Notes under the pieces: generated by a model
Databases searched by the model: none
What the model saw: the letters and a program-made list of their open reading frames with translations, nothing else
What the model was told of the DNA's origin: nothing
Source: Pseudonocardia halophobica
GTDB lineage: Bacteria > Actinomycetota > Actinomycetes > Mycobacteriales > Pseudonocardiaceae
DNA: 64,000 bases
Assembly: GCF_027922425.1 (NCBI RefSeq)
Contig: NZ_BSFQ01000006.1
Coordinates: forward strand, 124,001-188,000
Direction: 5' to 3'
Translations under genes and position numbers: made by a program
Shown here: in pieces, positions 31,088-38,976 of the stretch
Layout of the letters: every line of letters begins with the position of its first letter
Position numbering within the stretch: the first letter of the stretch is position 1

Positions 31088-31127
31088 GTGAGTGGCAACT
31101 GCCCCTAGAGCGGCAGTCGGCACTCAC
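31088..31127 (+). terminator. Hairpin terminator after gpsA, sibling of the ilvC terminator
   Basis: GTGAGTG / CACTCAC outer stem and ACTGCC / GGCAGT inner stem around CCTAGA. The segment shares TGACCCCGTGAG and GGCAACTGCCCCTAGAG with the element at 2141-2180. Confidence 0.7.
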
Positions 31128-31151
31128 GACCACCGCTGACCTGGGAGGACG

Positions 31152-32258
31152 ATGAGCGGGGACGGGACGCGCTGCGTCTGGGGCGGGCATCCTCCGGGCG
31201 CGGTGGGCGACGCCGTGCACCCCGGCCCGGTGCTGTCGGCGACCTTCGACCTCGGGCTCCCGCACGACCCGCAGCCCGAGTACTTCTACGGCCGCGCCGG
31301 CAACCCGACGTGGAGCGCCTACGAGGCCGCGGTCGGCGACCTCGAGGGCGGGGAGTGCGTCGCGTTCGCCTCCGGCATGGCCGCACTGTCCACGGTGATG
31401 CGGCTGTGCGCCCGCCCCGGCACCGCCGTCGTCCTGCCGAGCGACGGGTACTACATCGCCCGGCTCGTCGCCTCCGAGGAGCTCGCGCCAATGGACGTCG
31501 AGGTGCGGGAGTTCGGGACGGCGGGGGCGTGGGAACCGCTCAACGGCGCCTCCCTCGTGCTGCTGGAGACACCGTCGAACCCGGGGCTCGAGGTGTGCGA
31601 CATCCGAGCCATCGCCGAGGCCGCGCACGCCGCCGGCGCGCTGGTGGCCGTCGACAACACCACCGCCACGCCACTGGGGCAGAAGCCGCTGCCGCTGGGG
31701 GCCGACTTCGTCATCGCCAGTGACACCAAGGCGCTGGCCGGGCACGGGGATGTCGTCCTGGGGCATGTGACGTGCGCCGACCCGATCCTCGCTGGACGCG
31801 TCCGGGCCGCCCGCACCCGCAGCGGCGCGATCCCCGGCCCGATGGAGACCTGGCTGGCGCACCGGGGCCTCGGCACGCTCGACCTGCGGCTGGAGCGGCA
31901 GGCGAAGAACGCGCACGCGCTGGTCCAGGCGCTGCTCGGGCACCCCGCCGCGTCGAATGTCCGGTGGCCCGGCCTGCCCTCCGACCCCTCCCACGCGGTG
32001 GCGTCGCGGCAGATGCGGCGCTGGAACGGGATCCTGCGCTTCACGTTGCCCTCGGCCGAGGCGGTGGGGGAGTTCCTCGCCGCATCTCGGCTGGTGTCGT
32101 CGTCGACCAGCTTCGGCGGGCTCCAGACCTCCGCCGACCGGCGGGCGCGCTGGGGCGACGCCGTCCCACCCGGGCTCCTCCGGCTGTCGGCGGGCTGCGA
32201 GGACACCGACGACCTCGTCGCCGACGTGCTCGGGGCGTTGGACGCGGTGCGGAGCTGA
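31152..32258 (+). CDS. Cys/Met-metabolism PLP enzyme (cystathionine gamma-lyase/synthase family)
   Basis: A 368-residue fold-type I PLP enzyme. Visible motifs are YGRAGNPTWSAYEAAVGDLEG, CVAFASGMAALSTV (phosphate-binding loop), LLETPSNPGLEVCDI, VAVDNTTATPLGQKPLPLGAD and the Schiff-base lysine in IASDTKALAGHGDVVLG. It lacks the longer C-terminal part of full-length MetB. It could be a cystathionine gamma-lyase or gamma-synthase; context does not decide. The ATG follows GGGAGGACG. It lies 3 bases before the YdeI-like gene, so the two are likely cotranscribed. Confidence 0.87.
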   Translation: MSGDGTRCVWGGHPPGAVGDAVHPGPVLSATFDLGLPHDPQPEYFYGRAGNPTWSAYEAAVGDLEGGECVAFASGMAALSTVMRLCARPGTAVVLPSDGYYIARLVASEELAPMDVEVREFGTAGAWEPLNGASLVLLETPSNPGLEVCDIRAIAEAAHAAGALVAVDNTTATPLGQKPLPLGADFVIASDTKALAGHGDVVLGHVTCADPILAGRVRAARTRSGAIPGPMETWLAHRGLGTLDLRLERQAKNAHALVQALLGHPAASNVRWPGLPSDPSHAVASRQMRRWNGILRFTLPSAEAVGEFLAASRLVSSSTSFGGLQTSADRRARWGDAVPPGLLRLSAGCEDTDDLVADVLGALDAVRS

Positions 32259-32261
32259 GCC

Positions 32262-32819
32262 GTGGAGGCCGAGCCGCTCGACGCGACCACCCCGGCGGAG
32301 TGGCGCGCGTGGCTCGCCAAGCACGGTGAGACCGCACAGGAGGCCTGGGTCGTCATCCCGCACGCCCGCTCCGGCCGGCCCGGGCTCACACACCGGCAGG
32401 CCCTCGAGGAGGCGCTCTGCTTCGGCTGGATCGACGGCCTCTCCCGCAAGCACGACGCGTCGTCCCGCAAGCAGCGGTTCAGTCCGCGCAGCGCGCAGAG
32501 CGCGTGGAGCACCATCAACCGCGAGCTCGTCGCACAGCTGATCGCGGAGGGCCAGATGACGCCGGCGGGTCAGGCGGCGATCGACGTCGCCAAGGCCAAC
32601 GGGATGTGGATGCTGTTGGCCGACGCCCAGGCAGGGATCGTGCCTCCCGACCTGCGTGCCGCTCTCGACGACGACCCGGAAGCCGCCGCGGGGTGGGAGG
32701 CGATGACACCCTCCACCCGTCGAGCCCACCTCGAGGCCCTCGCCCGGGCGAAGAAGCCGGAGACGCGGCTTCGCCGCATCGCCGCCACCGTGGCGGCAGC
32801 GCGCGACGAGGCCAGCTGA
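32262..32819 (+). CDS. YdeI/OmpD-associated family protein
   Basis: A 185-residue protein of the YdeI family, conserved but poorly understood. Signatures are the N-terminal WRAWLAKHGETAQEAWVVI, the LTHRQALEEALCFGWIDGL motif, RFSPRSAQSAWSTIN and a C-terminal helical block with PSTRRAHLEALARAKKPETRLRR typical of the OmdA extension (residues about 140-180). The start is GTG, 3 bases after the preceding stop. Confidence 0.88.
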   Translation: MEAEPLDATTPAEWRAWLAKHGETAQEAWVVIPHARSGRPGLTHRQALEEALCFGWIDGLSRKHDASSRKQRFSPRSAQSAWSTINRELVAQLIAEGQMTPAGQAAIDVAKANGMWMLLADAQAGIVPPDLRAALDDDPEAAAGWEAMTPSTRRAHLEALARAKKPETRLRRIAATVAAARDEAS

Positions 32820-32992
32820 ATCACGCTGGATTCGGAGATCACGAGCTGATAACGGATCCCGGGCGGCCGACGAACCACTCGGCAACGCGTAGGACGGCGG
32901 CGGGTGTCCCCCTCACACGGCACTCGTCAGCCGGTGCGGCCACGCTGCGGTCATCCCCCCGCCGCAGCGTGGCCGCACGTTCCCCGCTGTGA
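32820..32992. other. Convergent intergenic gap
   Basis: Lies between the YdeI-like and TetR genes. It contains an imperfect inverted repeat around CACGCTGCGG / CCGCAGCGTG (about 32940-32970) that can end transcription from both sides. No gene is seen. Confidence 0.5.
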
Positions 32993-33517
32993 TCACGTGT
33001 TTCGAGCGCCGAGAATCCGTGCCGCCGTGGACCGGTCAATCCCGCTTGTGGCGGCGCGGAGATAGAGGCCGTTGACGGCGGCGGCGACGAGTTCGGCGCG
33101 GTCAGGAGCCAGGCGTTGGGCCAGCTCATCCAACGCCCGGTCCCACCGCTCCAACTCGCCGCGGAGGTCGGGGCGGCGCGCGGCGAGCAGGTAAAGGTCG
33201 TACTCGGCGATCGTGCGCTCACGGTCCTGTGCCGCATAGTCGGCGATGAGGTCGGCTAGGCCCTCGAGTGACTCGACCGTGCTCAGGTCGTCGACGTACC
33301 GGTCGTTGACCTCCCGCAGCGCCGTGATCAGCAGCTCGTCAACGCTCGCGAAGTAGTACAGCACCGCACTGGGCGGCAGCTCCGCCTCCGCGGCGACCGC
33401 CCGCTGCGTCACCGCCGCCACGCCGCTCCGGCCGACGAGCCGGAGCGTGGCGTCGAGCAACGCCCGACGCCGGATCGCCCCCTTGCGGAGCCGTCCGTCG
33501 GCGATCTCAGGCGGCAT
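32993..33517 (-). CDS. TetR-family transcriptional regulator
   Basis: A 174-residue TetR-like repressor. The N-terminal helix-turn-helix region reads RRRALLDATLRLVGRSG then VTQRAVAAEAELPPSAVLYYFAS. The C-terminal ligand domain is short. Its start overlaps the upstream SMR pump gene by 11 bases, so pump and regulator are cotranscribed, and the regulator very probably represses the pump and is released by a cationic substrate. Confidence 0.9.
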   Translation of the reverse strand: MPPEIADGRLRKGAIRRRALLDATLRLVGRSGVAAVTQRAVAAEAELPPSAVLYYFASVDELLITALREVNDRYVDDLSTVESLEGLADLIADYAAQDRERTIAEYDLYLLAARRPDLRGELERWDRALDELAQRLAPDRAELVAAAVNGLYLRAATSGIDRSTAARILGARNT

Positions 33518-33836
33518 GCGAGGTCCGGCCCAGCTCCAACGCGAGCACCCCGGCGATGACCAGCACGATCCCGCCGACCTGCACCCAGCTCAGCGACTCG
33601 CCGAGGAAGAACGCACCGATGAGGGCGATGAGCGCGACCCCCACGGCCGCCCACACCCCGTACGCGACGCCGATCGGCATCCCGCCGGAGAGCGCCCGGG
33701 AGAGCGAGTAGAAGGCGATGCCGTAGCCCAGCACCACGATCACCGACGGCCAGAGCTTGCTGAAGCCGTCCGAGAAGCGGAGGGCGACCGTGCCGGTCAC
33801 CTCGGCCACGATCGCACCGGCGAGCCAGAACCACAT
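33507..33836 (-). CDS. Small multidrug resistance (SMR) efflux protein
   Basis: A 109-residue, four-helix membrane protein of the EmrE/QacE/SugE family. The proton- and drug-binding glutamate is Glu12 in AGAIVAEVTGTVALR. Other conserved parts are PSVIVVLGYGIAFYSLSRAL, GVAYGVWAAVGV and a final helix VGGIVLVIAGVLALEL. The first gene of a two-gene unit with the TetR regulator. Confidence 0.93.
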   Translation of the reverse strand: MWFWLAGAIVAEVTGTVALRFSDGFSKLWPSVIVVLGYGIAFYSLSRALSGGMPIGVAYGVWAAVGVALIALIGAFFLGESLSWVQVGGIVLVIAGVLALELGRTSHAA

Positions 33837-33870
33837 GCCCGCCAGGCTACTTGAGCGATCGCTCCAGAAG

Positions 33871-34101
33871 TCAGAGGAACATCATCAGCAGGATCGCGAG
33901 CAGCGCCAGCACCGGCAGGGCCGCGGCAGCCCACACCAGCGGGTCCCGACGCCGGCTGACCTCGACGGGCTCGGGCAGCTCGGCCAGGTAGTCGTCGAAC
34001 TTGACCCGGGGCTCGGGCACGCCGTGCTGCGGCACCACGGGCAGGAGCTGGGTGGCGGGCTCGATGTCGGGCAGGACGAGCGGGCGGCGGGGGCTGGACA
34101 C
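33871..34101 (-). CDS. Small tail-anchored membrane protein of unknown function
   Basis: A 76-residue protein with a Pro-rich soluble N-terminal part (SSPRRPLVLPDIEPATQLLP, KFDDYLAELPEPVEVSRRRD) and a single C-terminal membrane helix (WAAAALPVLALLAILLMMFL). The GTG start has GAGAGGAA upstream. A longer frame exists, but its extra N terminus is unconserved. I do not recognise the family. It lies between the SMR pump and another small membrane gene. Confidence 0.6.
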   Translation of the reverse strand: MSSPRRPLVLPDIEPATQLLPVVPQHGVPEPRVKFDDYLAELPEPVEVSRRRDPLVWAAAALPVLALLAILLMMFL

Positions 34102-34178
34102 GGCGTTCCTCTCTCGGCGGGACTCGACAGGCTCATCGCCGGCCGGAGCCCCCGCGTGACAGGAAGCCGCCGACATCG

Positions 34179-34436
34179 TCATCTCTGACGACGCCGCGCG
34201 CGAAGAACCTGCCAAGTGCGGATTCCGGCAACCACCAGACCTGCTATGCCCGCGAGATCGCCGCCGGTCAAGCCCTTGCTCTCGGAGACGGCGACGAGCA
34301 CGACGCCTTCCATCGGCTTGTTGACCAGCAGCCAGGCAACGGAGACGAGAGCGAGGAGGGCGGCGCCCACGAGCCCCGTCTCGCTGCTGAACCCCGCCAG
34401 GACCACGAGGAGGACGAGGACGACGGCGGCGAGCAT
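34179..34436 (-). CDS. Small two-helix membrane protein (LTGGDLAGIA family)
   Basis: An 85-residue protein with two hydrophobic segments (AAVVLVLLVVLAGFSSETGL and LALVSVAWLLVN), then MEG, KGLTGGDLAGIAGLVVAGI and a basic tail LRARRRQR. It is a paralogue of the ORF at 27530-27784 along its full length. No characterised homologue comes to mind. The strict conservation of GLTGGDLAGIA in both copies points to a functional turn or binding loop. Confidence 0.7.
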   Translation of the reverse strand: MLAAVVLVLLVVLAGFSSETGLVGAALLALVSVAWLLVNKPMEGVVLVAVSESKGLTGGDLAGIAGLVVAGIRTWQVLRARRRQR

Positions 34437-34666
34437 CTACAAAGTGTCCCCGACCGGCCGGTGGAGACCGAGGCCACTCGGCGGCCGATCATGGCCGCTC
34501 ACCAGCACCGCGTGTCCGCCTCAATATCACACGTGCGTAACCCGGCTCTCGTATGGTCGACTTACCTCATCCGAGCGGAGGTGGTCGCGTGCCGGATCGA
34601 CAACCCCAACCCCTCGTCGCCGTCCCCGAACCCGGGGAGGGGGAGACGGGGGCAGGGAGTGCCGGG
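34437..34666. other. Divergent gap upstream of the HNH gene
   Basis: Non-coding, slightly less GC-rich around TCAATATCACACGTGCGTAAC (34522-34542, within which a promoter is likely). An in-frame upstream extension of the HNH gene begins at 34553, but the sequence is Pro/Gly-rich and unconvincing. Confidence 0.4.
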
Positions 34667-35191
34667 GTGACGGCTCTCCCGCCGGGTTCACGGGTGCTGC
34701 TGCTCAACGCGAGTTTCGAGCCCCTCGCCGTCGTCACGGCCAAACGCGCGATCGTCCTGATGCTCTCCGGTAAAGCCGAGTGTGTGCAGGCCGCCCTCGA
34801 AGGGGCGGCCTTCCATTCGGAGAACCTGACTGTCCCCGCACCGTCCGTCATGCGGCTCTCCCGGTACGTGCGGGTGCCCTACCGCCGCGCGGTGCCCATG
34901 ACCCGGGCCGGCGTCCTGCGCCGCGACCTTCGGCGTTGTGGCTACTGCGGCAAGAAGGCCGACACGATCGACCACGTGATCCCGCGCAGCCGGGGCGGCG
35001 CGCACAGCTGGGAGAACTGCGTCGCCGCCTGCAGAGCCTGCAACTCGAAGAAGGCCGACAAGCTGATCGACGAGATCGGCTGGGCCCTGCGAATCACGCC
35101 GAAGCCGCCGAGTCGAGCAGCGGGGGGAGTGCTGGTACTGGCCGTCGAGCCGCATCCGGCCTGGGAGCCGTGGTTGGCCCAGGCCGCCTGA
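34667..35191 (+). CDS. HNH endonuclease
   Basis: A 174-residue HNH nuclease of the widespread actinobacterial chromosomal type. The N-terminal domain LLLNASFEPLAVVTAKRAIV is followed by a zinc-ribbon HNH: CGYCGKKADTIDHVIPRSRGG, then the second Cys pair in CRACNSKKADK. All metal-binding residues (CxxC...CxxC) and the DH catalytic pair are present. The GTG at 34667 has GGGAG about 9 bases upstream. A terminator follows. It has no methylase partner, so it is probably a housekeeping nuclease rather than a restriction enzyme. Confidence 0.9.
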   Translation: MTALPPGSRVLLLNASFEPLAVVTAKRAIVLMLSGKAECVQAALEGAAFHSENLTVPAPSVMRLSRYVRVPYRRAVPMTRAGVLRRDLRRCGYCGKKADTIDHVIPRSRGGAHSWENCVAACRACNSKKADKLIDEIGWALRITPKPPSRAAGGVLVLAVEPHPAWEPWLAQAA

Positions 35192-35197
35192 TACTCA

Positions 35198-35231
35198 AAC
35201 GGCCCGCCCCCGAGCGCGGGGACGGGCCGTT
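35198..35231 (+). terminator. Terminator after the HNH gene
   Basis: Stem AACGGCCCG / CGGGCCGTT with a further CCCC / GGGG inside, starting 6 bases after the stop. Confidence 0.8.
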
Positions 35232-35372
35232 CGCGCACTGATCGGGGCGGTGGGCCGATCAGTACGACCCGCCGCAGGGCGCGGCGGGAGTCTCTGCCCC
35301 GATGGTCGCCGAGGAGTGCCCGTTCGTTAACCCTCGGTGCTGGAGATACTCAGCTTTGATGAGGATGCGGGG

Positions 35373-36509
35373 TCATGGCCGGAAGGCCGCGAGCGACGGC
35401 AGCGCAGCCCCGTTCCAGTCGAACATCGTGAGGTTGGCGTAGGGGTTGCCCTCGCCGTGGTCCCAGCCCACCCCGGGGAGCCAGGCGGGTTCCCACACGA
35501 CGAAACCGCGGCCGCGGCCGTCGGGCACCCCGTTCACCACCGTCCGCAGCCCCTCGAAGTAGGCGGCCTGGCCCTCGGGTGTCGCCGGGAACCGGGCTGC
35601 ATCGGGCAGTTCGTCGAGGCGCGCCGCGTAGTACTCCGTGCCGTCGGCCCTCTCGAGCGTCCACGGGTACGAGGTCTCGACGACCACGACATCCTTGCCG
35701 TACCGGCGCGCAAGATCACCGAGGTTCGCGGCGAGTGTGTCCAACGAGCCGTGCCAGAACGGGTAGTAGGACAGGCCGATCAGATCGAACTCCACTCCGC
35801 GGGAGGTGACCGCGTCGTAGAAGTAGCGGGCTCCGCCGTTGTCGCCGCCTCGGTCGATGTGGACCATCGTCTCCAGAGGTGCGGTGGCCCCGTCGAGCGC
35901 TCCCGCGAGACCGGCCTTCAGGAGCTGGACGAATGCGTCCCAGTGCTCGTGGCCCCGCTCGTAGACCTTGCCGACGGGCCACAGCATCCCCGTCGTGATC
36001 TCGTTGCCGACCTGGATCATCGCCAACGGCGTGCCCTGCCGCGCGAACGCCGCGACGGCGTCGCGCGTGTAGCCCCGGACGGTCTCGCTCAGGCGCCCCA
36101 GGTCCTGGTCGGCCCAGGCCCCGGGCTCGGACTGGCTGTACTGGTCGGCCCAGAAGTCCGAGTAGTGCAGGTCGAGCAGGATGTCGCAACCGGCGTCGTG
36201 AGCCCGTCGACCGAGCGTGAGCGCGGACTGGAGTGTGCTGTATCCGGGGGGCGGGTCGACCCACGCCCGCAGGCGAACGAGGTTCGCACCGCGGGCCGCC
36301 AGGAGCCGCTCGACCGGTGCCGTCACGCCGCCGTCGTCGTACCGTGCGCCGATCGCCTCCATCTGCAGAGTGAAGGAGAGGTCGGCACCCCGGATCCGCT
36401 CGCGGGGGATCGGGCCGGAGACAGCTCCGACCTCGGGAGCGCTGCATCCAGTCACGGCCGCACCCACCAGAAGTCCGGCGGCGGACAGCAGTTGCCGTCG
36501 GGTGGGCAC
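35373..36509 (-). CDS. GH53 arabinogalactan endo-beta-1,4-galactanase (lipoprotein)
   Basis: A 378-residue family 53 glycoside hydrolase cleaving beta-1,4-galactan. The N terminus has a twin-Arg-like and lipobox signal (LLSAAGLLVGAAVTGC), so it is probably membrane-anchored outside the cell. GH53 features are RGADLSFTLQMEAIGARYDD, LVRLRAWVDPPPGYS, DLHYSDFWADQ, the acid/base Glu in QVGNEITTGMLWP and the nucleophile Glu in VVVETSYPWT, then WEPAWLPG. It is the last gene of the polysaccharide operon, 90 bases after ugd, so it may trim the polymer made by the GT2 synthase as BcsZ does for cellulose. Confidence 0.9.
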   Translation of the reverse strand: MPTRRQLLSAAGLLVGAAVTGCSAPEVGAVSGPIPRERIRGADLSFTLQMEAIGARYDDGGVTAPVERLLAARGANLVRLRAWVDPPPGYSTLQSALTLGRRAHDAGCDILLDLHYSDFWADQYSQSEPGAWADQDLGRLSETVRGYTRDAVAAFARQGTPLAMIQVGNEITTGMLWPVGKVYERGHEHWDAFVQLLKAGLAGALDGATAPLETMVHIDRGGDNGGARYFYDAVTSRGVEFDLIGLSYYPFWHGSLDTLAANLGDLARRYGKDVVVVETSYPWTLERADGTEYYAARLDELPDAARFPATPEGQAAYFEGLRTVVNGVPDGRGRGFVVWEPAWLPGVGWDHGEGNPYANLTMFDWNGAALPSLAAFRP

Positions 36510-36599
36510 GGAGATCCTCCGGAACGGTCGGGCTGCGGGACGGAAAGGCGCCTGGCCGGCGGCCCGGGTCGGGCCGCCGGCCAGGTCACGGTACTGCGG

Positions 36600-37916
36600 T
36601 CAGTGCTGCGAACGGCCGAGCGCACGCACCGTCCATCCCGCCGATCGCCACGCGGCCATGTCGAGGGTGTTCCGCCCGTCGATCAGCACCGGCTCGCGGA
36701 CCACCTTCAGCAGGCGGCCGGCGTCGAGCTCCCGGTACTGCGTCCACTCGGTGAGGTGCAGGACGAGGTCGGCCCGCTCGCACGCCTTCTCGATGTCCAG
36801 CGCGTAGTCGAGCGTCGGGAACTGGGCGCGGGCGTTGTCGATCGCCTCGGGGTCGTGTACCCGGACCTGACCGCCCTGCAGCTGGATCGCGGCCGCGATG
36901 TTCAGCGCGGGCGAGTCCCGCACGTCGTCGCTGTCGGGCTTGAAGGCGGCGCCGAGGATCGCGACGTTCTTACCGAGGAACGACCCTCCCACCAGCTCGC
37001 GGGCCAGGTCGACGGTGCGCTGGCGACGCCGCATGTTGACCTCGTCGACCGCCTTGAGGAAGGAGAGCGCCTCGCCGACGCCGAGCTCGCCGGCGCGGGC
37101 CATGAACGCGCGGATGTCCTTCGGCAGGCAGCCGCCGCCGAACCCGACGCCGGCCGAGAGGAACCGCCGCCCGATGCGGGTGTCGTGCCCGATCGCGTCG
37201 GCCAGGGTGACGACGTCGCCACCCGCGGCGTCGCAGACCTCGGCCATCGCATTGACGAACGAGATCTTCGTGGCGAGGAACGAGTTCGCCGCGACCTTGA
37301 CCAGCTCGGCCGTCGCGAGGTCGGTGCTGATGTACGGGCAGCCGGCCGTCAGCATCGGCGCGTAGACCTCGCGCAGCATCGCGTCGGCCCGTTCGGAGGT
37401 CACGCCGACCACGAGCCGGTCCGGGCGGAGGGTGTCCTGGACCGCGAAGCCCTCCCTCAGGAACTCGGGGTTCCAGGCGAGCTCGGCGTCGACCGCCGGG
37501 TTCAGCTCGGCGATGCGCCCGGCGAGCCGGGCCGCCGTGCCGACCGGGACCGTCGACTTGCCGACGACGAGGCTGCCGTCGCGCAGGTGCGGCGCCAGCC
37601 CGTCGACGACCGCGTCGACGTACTTCATGTCGGCCGCGTAGGAACCCGGCTGCTGCGGGGTGCCGACACAGACGAAGTGGACCTCGCCGAACTCCCCGGC
37701 CTCCTGCAGCGAGTCCGTGAAGCGGAGGGACCCCGCGTCGACGGTCCGGCGCAGGAGTTCGGGCAGGCCCGGCTCGAAGAACGGCGGCCGGCCCTCGGAC
37801 AGGGCGGCGAGCTTGCGGGGGTCGACGTCCACGCCGAGCACCTCGTGGCCGGAGTCGGCCATGCAGGCGGCGTGGACGGCGCCGAGGTAGCCGGTGCCGA
37901 TGACGGTGATGCGCAT
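36600..37916 (-). CDS. ugd: UDP-glucose 6-dehydrogenase
   Basis: Oxidises UDP-glucose to UDP-glucuronate with NAD+ (438 residues). The N-terminal Rossmann motif is ITVIGTGYLGAVHAACMADSG. The catalytic Cys lies in GVGFGGGCLPKDIRAF. NPEFLREGFAV and KSTVPVGTA are also diagnostic. It follows galE by 16 bases in the same operon. Its product is the substrate of the UDP-xylose synthase gene at the head of the cluster. Confidence 0.96.
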   Translation of the reverse strand: MRITVIGTGYLGAVHAACMADSGHEVLGVDVDPRKLAALSEGRPPFFEPGLPELLRRTVDAGSLRFTDSLQEAGEFGEVHFVCVGTPQQPGSYAADMKYVDAVVDGLAPHLRDGSLVVGKSTVPVGTAARLAGRIAELNPAVDAELAWNPEFLREGFAVQDTLRPDRLVVGVTSERADAMLREVYAPMLTAGCPYISTDLATAELVKVAANSFLATKISFVNAMAEVCDAAGGDVVTLADAIGHDTRIGRRFLSAGVGFGGGCLPKDIRAFMARAGELGVGEALSFLKAVDEVNMRRRQRTVDLARELVGGSFLGKNVAILGAAFKPDSDDVRDSPALNIAAAIQLQGGQVRVHDPEAIDNARAQFPTLDYALDIEKACERADLVLHLTEWTQYRELDAGRLLKVVREPVLIDGRNTLDMAAWRSAGWTVRALGRSQH

Positions 37917-37932
37917 GGTGTGTCCCTGGTGG

Positions 37933-38955
37933 TCAGGTGGCGGGGTAGCCCGAGGGGTTGAGTCGCTGGAAGCGCCACGCGTCCTCGCACATCGCGGTGA
38001 GGTCGCGGGTGGTCCGCCAGCCCCACGCCCGCTCGACGCGGCCGGGATCGGCGATGAGCATCGGGACGTCGCCGGAGCGGCGGCCCTCCATGCGGTAGGG
38101 GATCGGTCGCCCGACGGCGCGGCCGAACTCGGCGATCAGCTCCAGGACGGAGGCGCCCCGCCCGGCGCCGAGGTTGAACACGCGCAGACCCGGCTCGTCG
38201 TCGAGGTGGTCGAGCGCGACCCGGTGTCCGTCGGCGACGTCGACGACGTGGATGTAGTCCCGGATGCAGGTCCCGTCCGGGGTCGGGTAGTCGTTACCGA
38301 AGACGGGCAGCTCGTCGAGCCGTCCGACGGCGACCTGGGCCATGTAGGGCAGGACGTTGTTCGGGACGCCGGTCGGATCCTCCCCGAGCATGCCGCTGGG
38401 GTGCGCGCCGATCGGGTTGAAGTACCGCAGCGCGATCACCGACATCTCGGGGTACCGCACGCATGCGTCGCCCAGCAGCTGCTCGCAGATGTACTTGGTG
38501 CGGGCGTAGGGGTTTGTGGGCCCGGCCGGGTCGTCCTCGTCGAGCGGGACCTTGCTGGTGTCGCCGTAGATCGAGCACGACGACGAGAACACGAGCCGGT
38601 GCACGCCGTGGTCGTTCATCGTGCGTAGCAGGGCCGTGGTGCCGCCGATGTTGATGTCGAAGTAGTCCAGCGGGATCCGCACCGACTCGCCGACGGCCTT
38701 CTTGGCGGCGAAGTGGATCACGGCATTGATGTCGTGGTCGACGAAGACGGCGTCGAGCGCCGCGCGATCGCGCAGGTCCGCGTGGTGCAGGGTCAGCGGG
38801 CGGCCGGCGAGCTTCATCACCGCGTCGACCGCGCCGGGCGAGCTGTTCGAGAAGTCGTCGACCACGACGACCTCGTGGCCGTGGTCGAGCAGTTCGACGC
38901 AGGTGTGGCTGCCGATGAAACCGGCGCCGCCGGTTACCAGAACGGTCTCGGGCAT
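37933..38955 (-). CDS. galE: UDP-glucose 4-epimerase
   Basis: A 340-residue extended SDR that interconverts UDP-glucose and UDP-galactose. It has VLVTGGAGFIGSHTCVELLDHGHEVVVVDDFSNSS at the N terminus (shown for its GxxGxxG), the YxxxK catalytic pair in NPYARTKYICEQLL, SSSCSIYGD, and GAHPSGMLGEDP, typical of GalE. Its presence beside a glycan synthase and a GH53 galactanase suggests that UDP-galactose feeds the polymer. Confidence 0.95.
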   Translation of the reverse strand: MPETVLVTGGAGFIGSHTCVELLDHGHEVVVVDDFSNSSPGAVDAVMKLAGRPLTLHHADLRDRAALDAVFVDHDINAVIHFAAKKAVGESVRIPLDYFDINIGGTTALLRTMNDHGVHRLVFSSSCSIYGDTSKVPLDEDDPAGPTNPYARTKYICEQLLGDACVRYPEMSVIALRYFNPIGAHPSGMLGEDPTGVPNNVLPYMAQVAVGRLDELPVFGNDYPTPDGTCIRDYIHVVDVADGHRVALDHLDDEPGLRVFNLGAGRGASVLELIAEFGRAVGRPIPYRMEGRRSGDVPMLIADPGRVERAWGWRTTRDLTAMCEDAWRFQRLNPSGYPAT

Positions 38956-38976
38956 AGTGGTTCCTTCCGGTCCCGG

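Noticed and set aside
34667..35191. HNH gene as part of a restriction-modification or homing system
   Set aside because: No methylase, intron or intein borders are present, and this type of HNH gene is a common stand-alone chromosomal gene in actinobacteria.
35232..35372. A riboswitch or structured RNA after the HNH gene
   Set aside because: There are GC-rich inverted repeats near 35240-35300, but no match to a riboswitch core that I can recognise, and the gene to the right is transcribed the other way.
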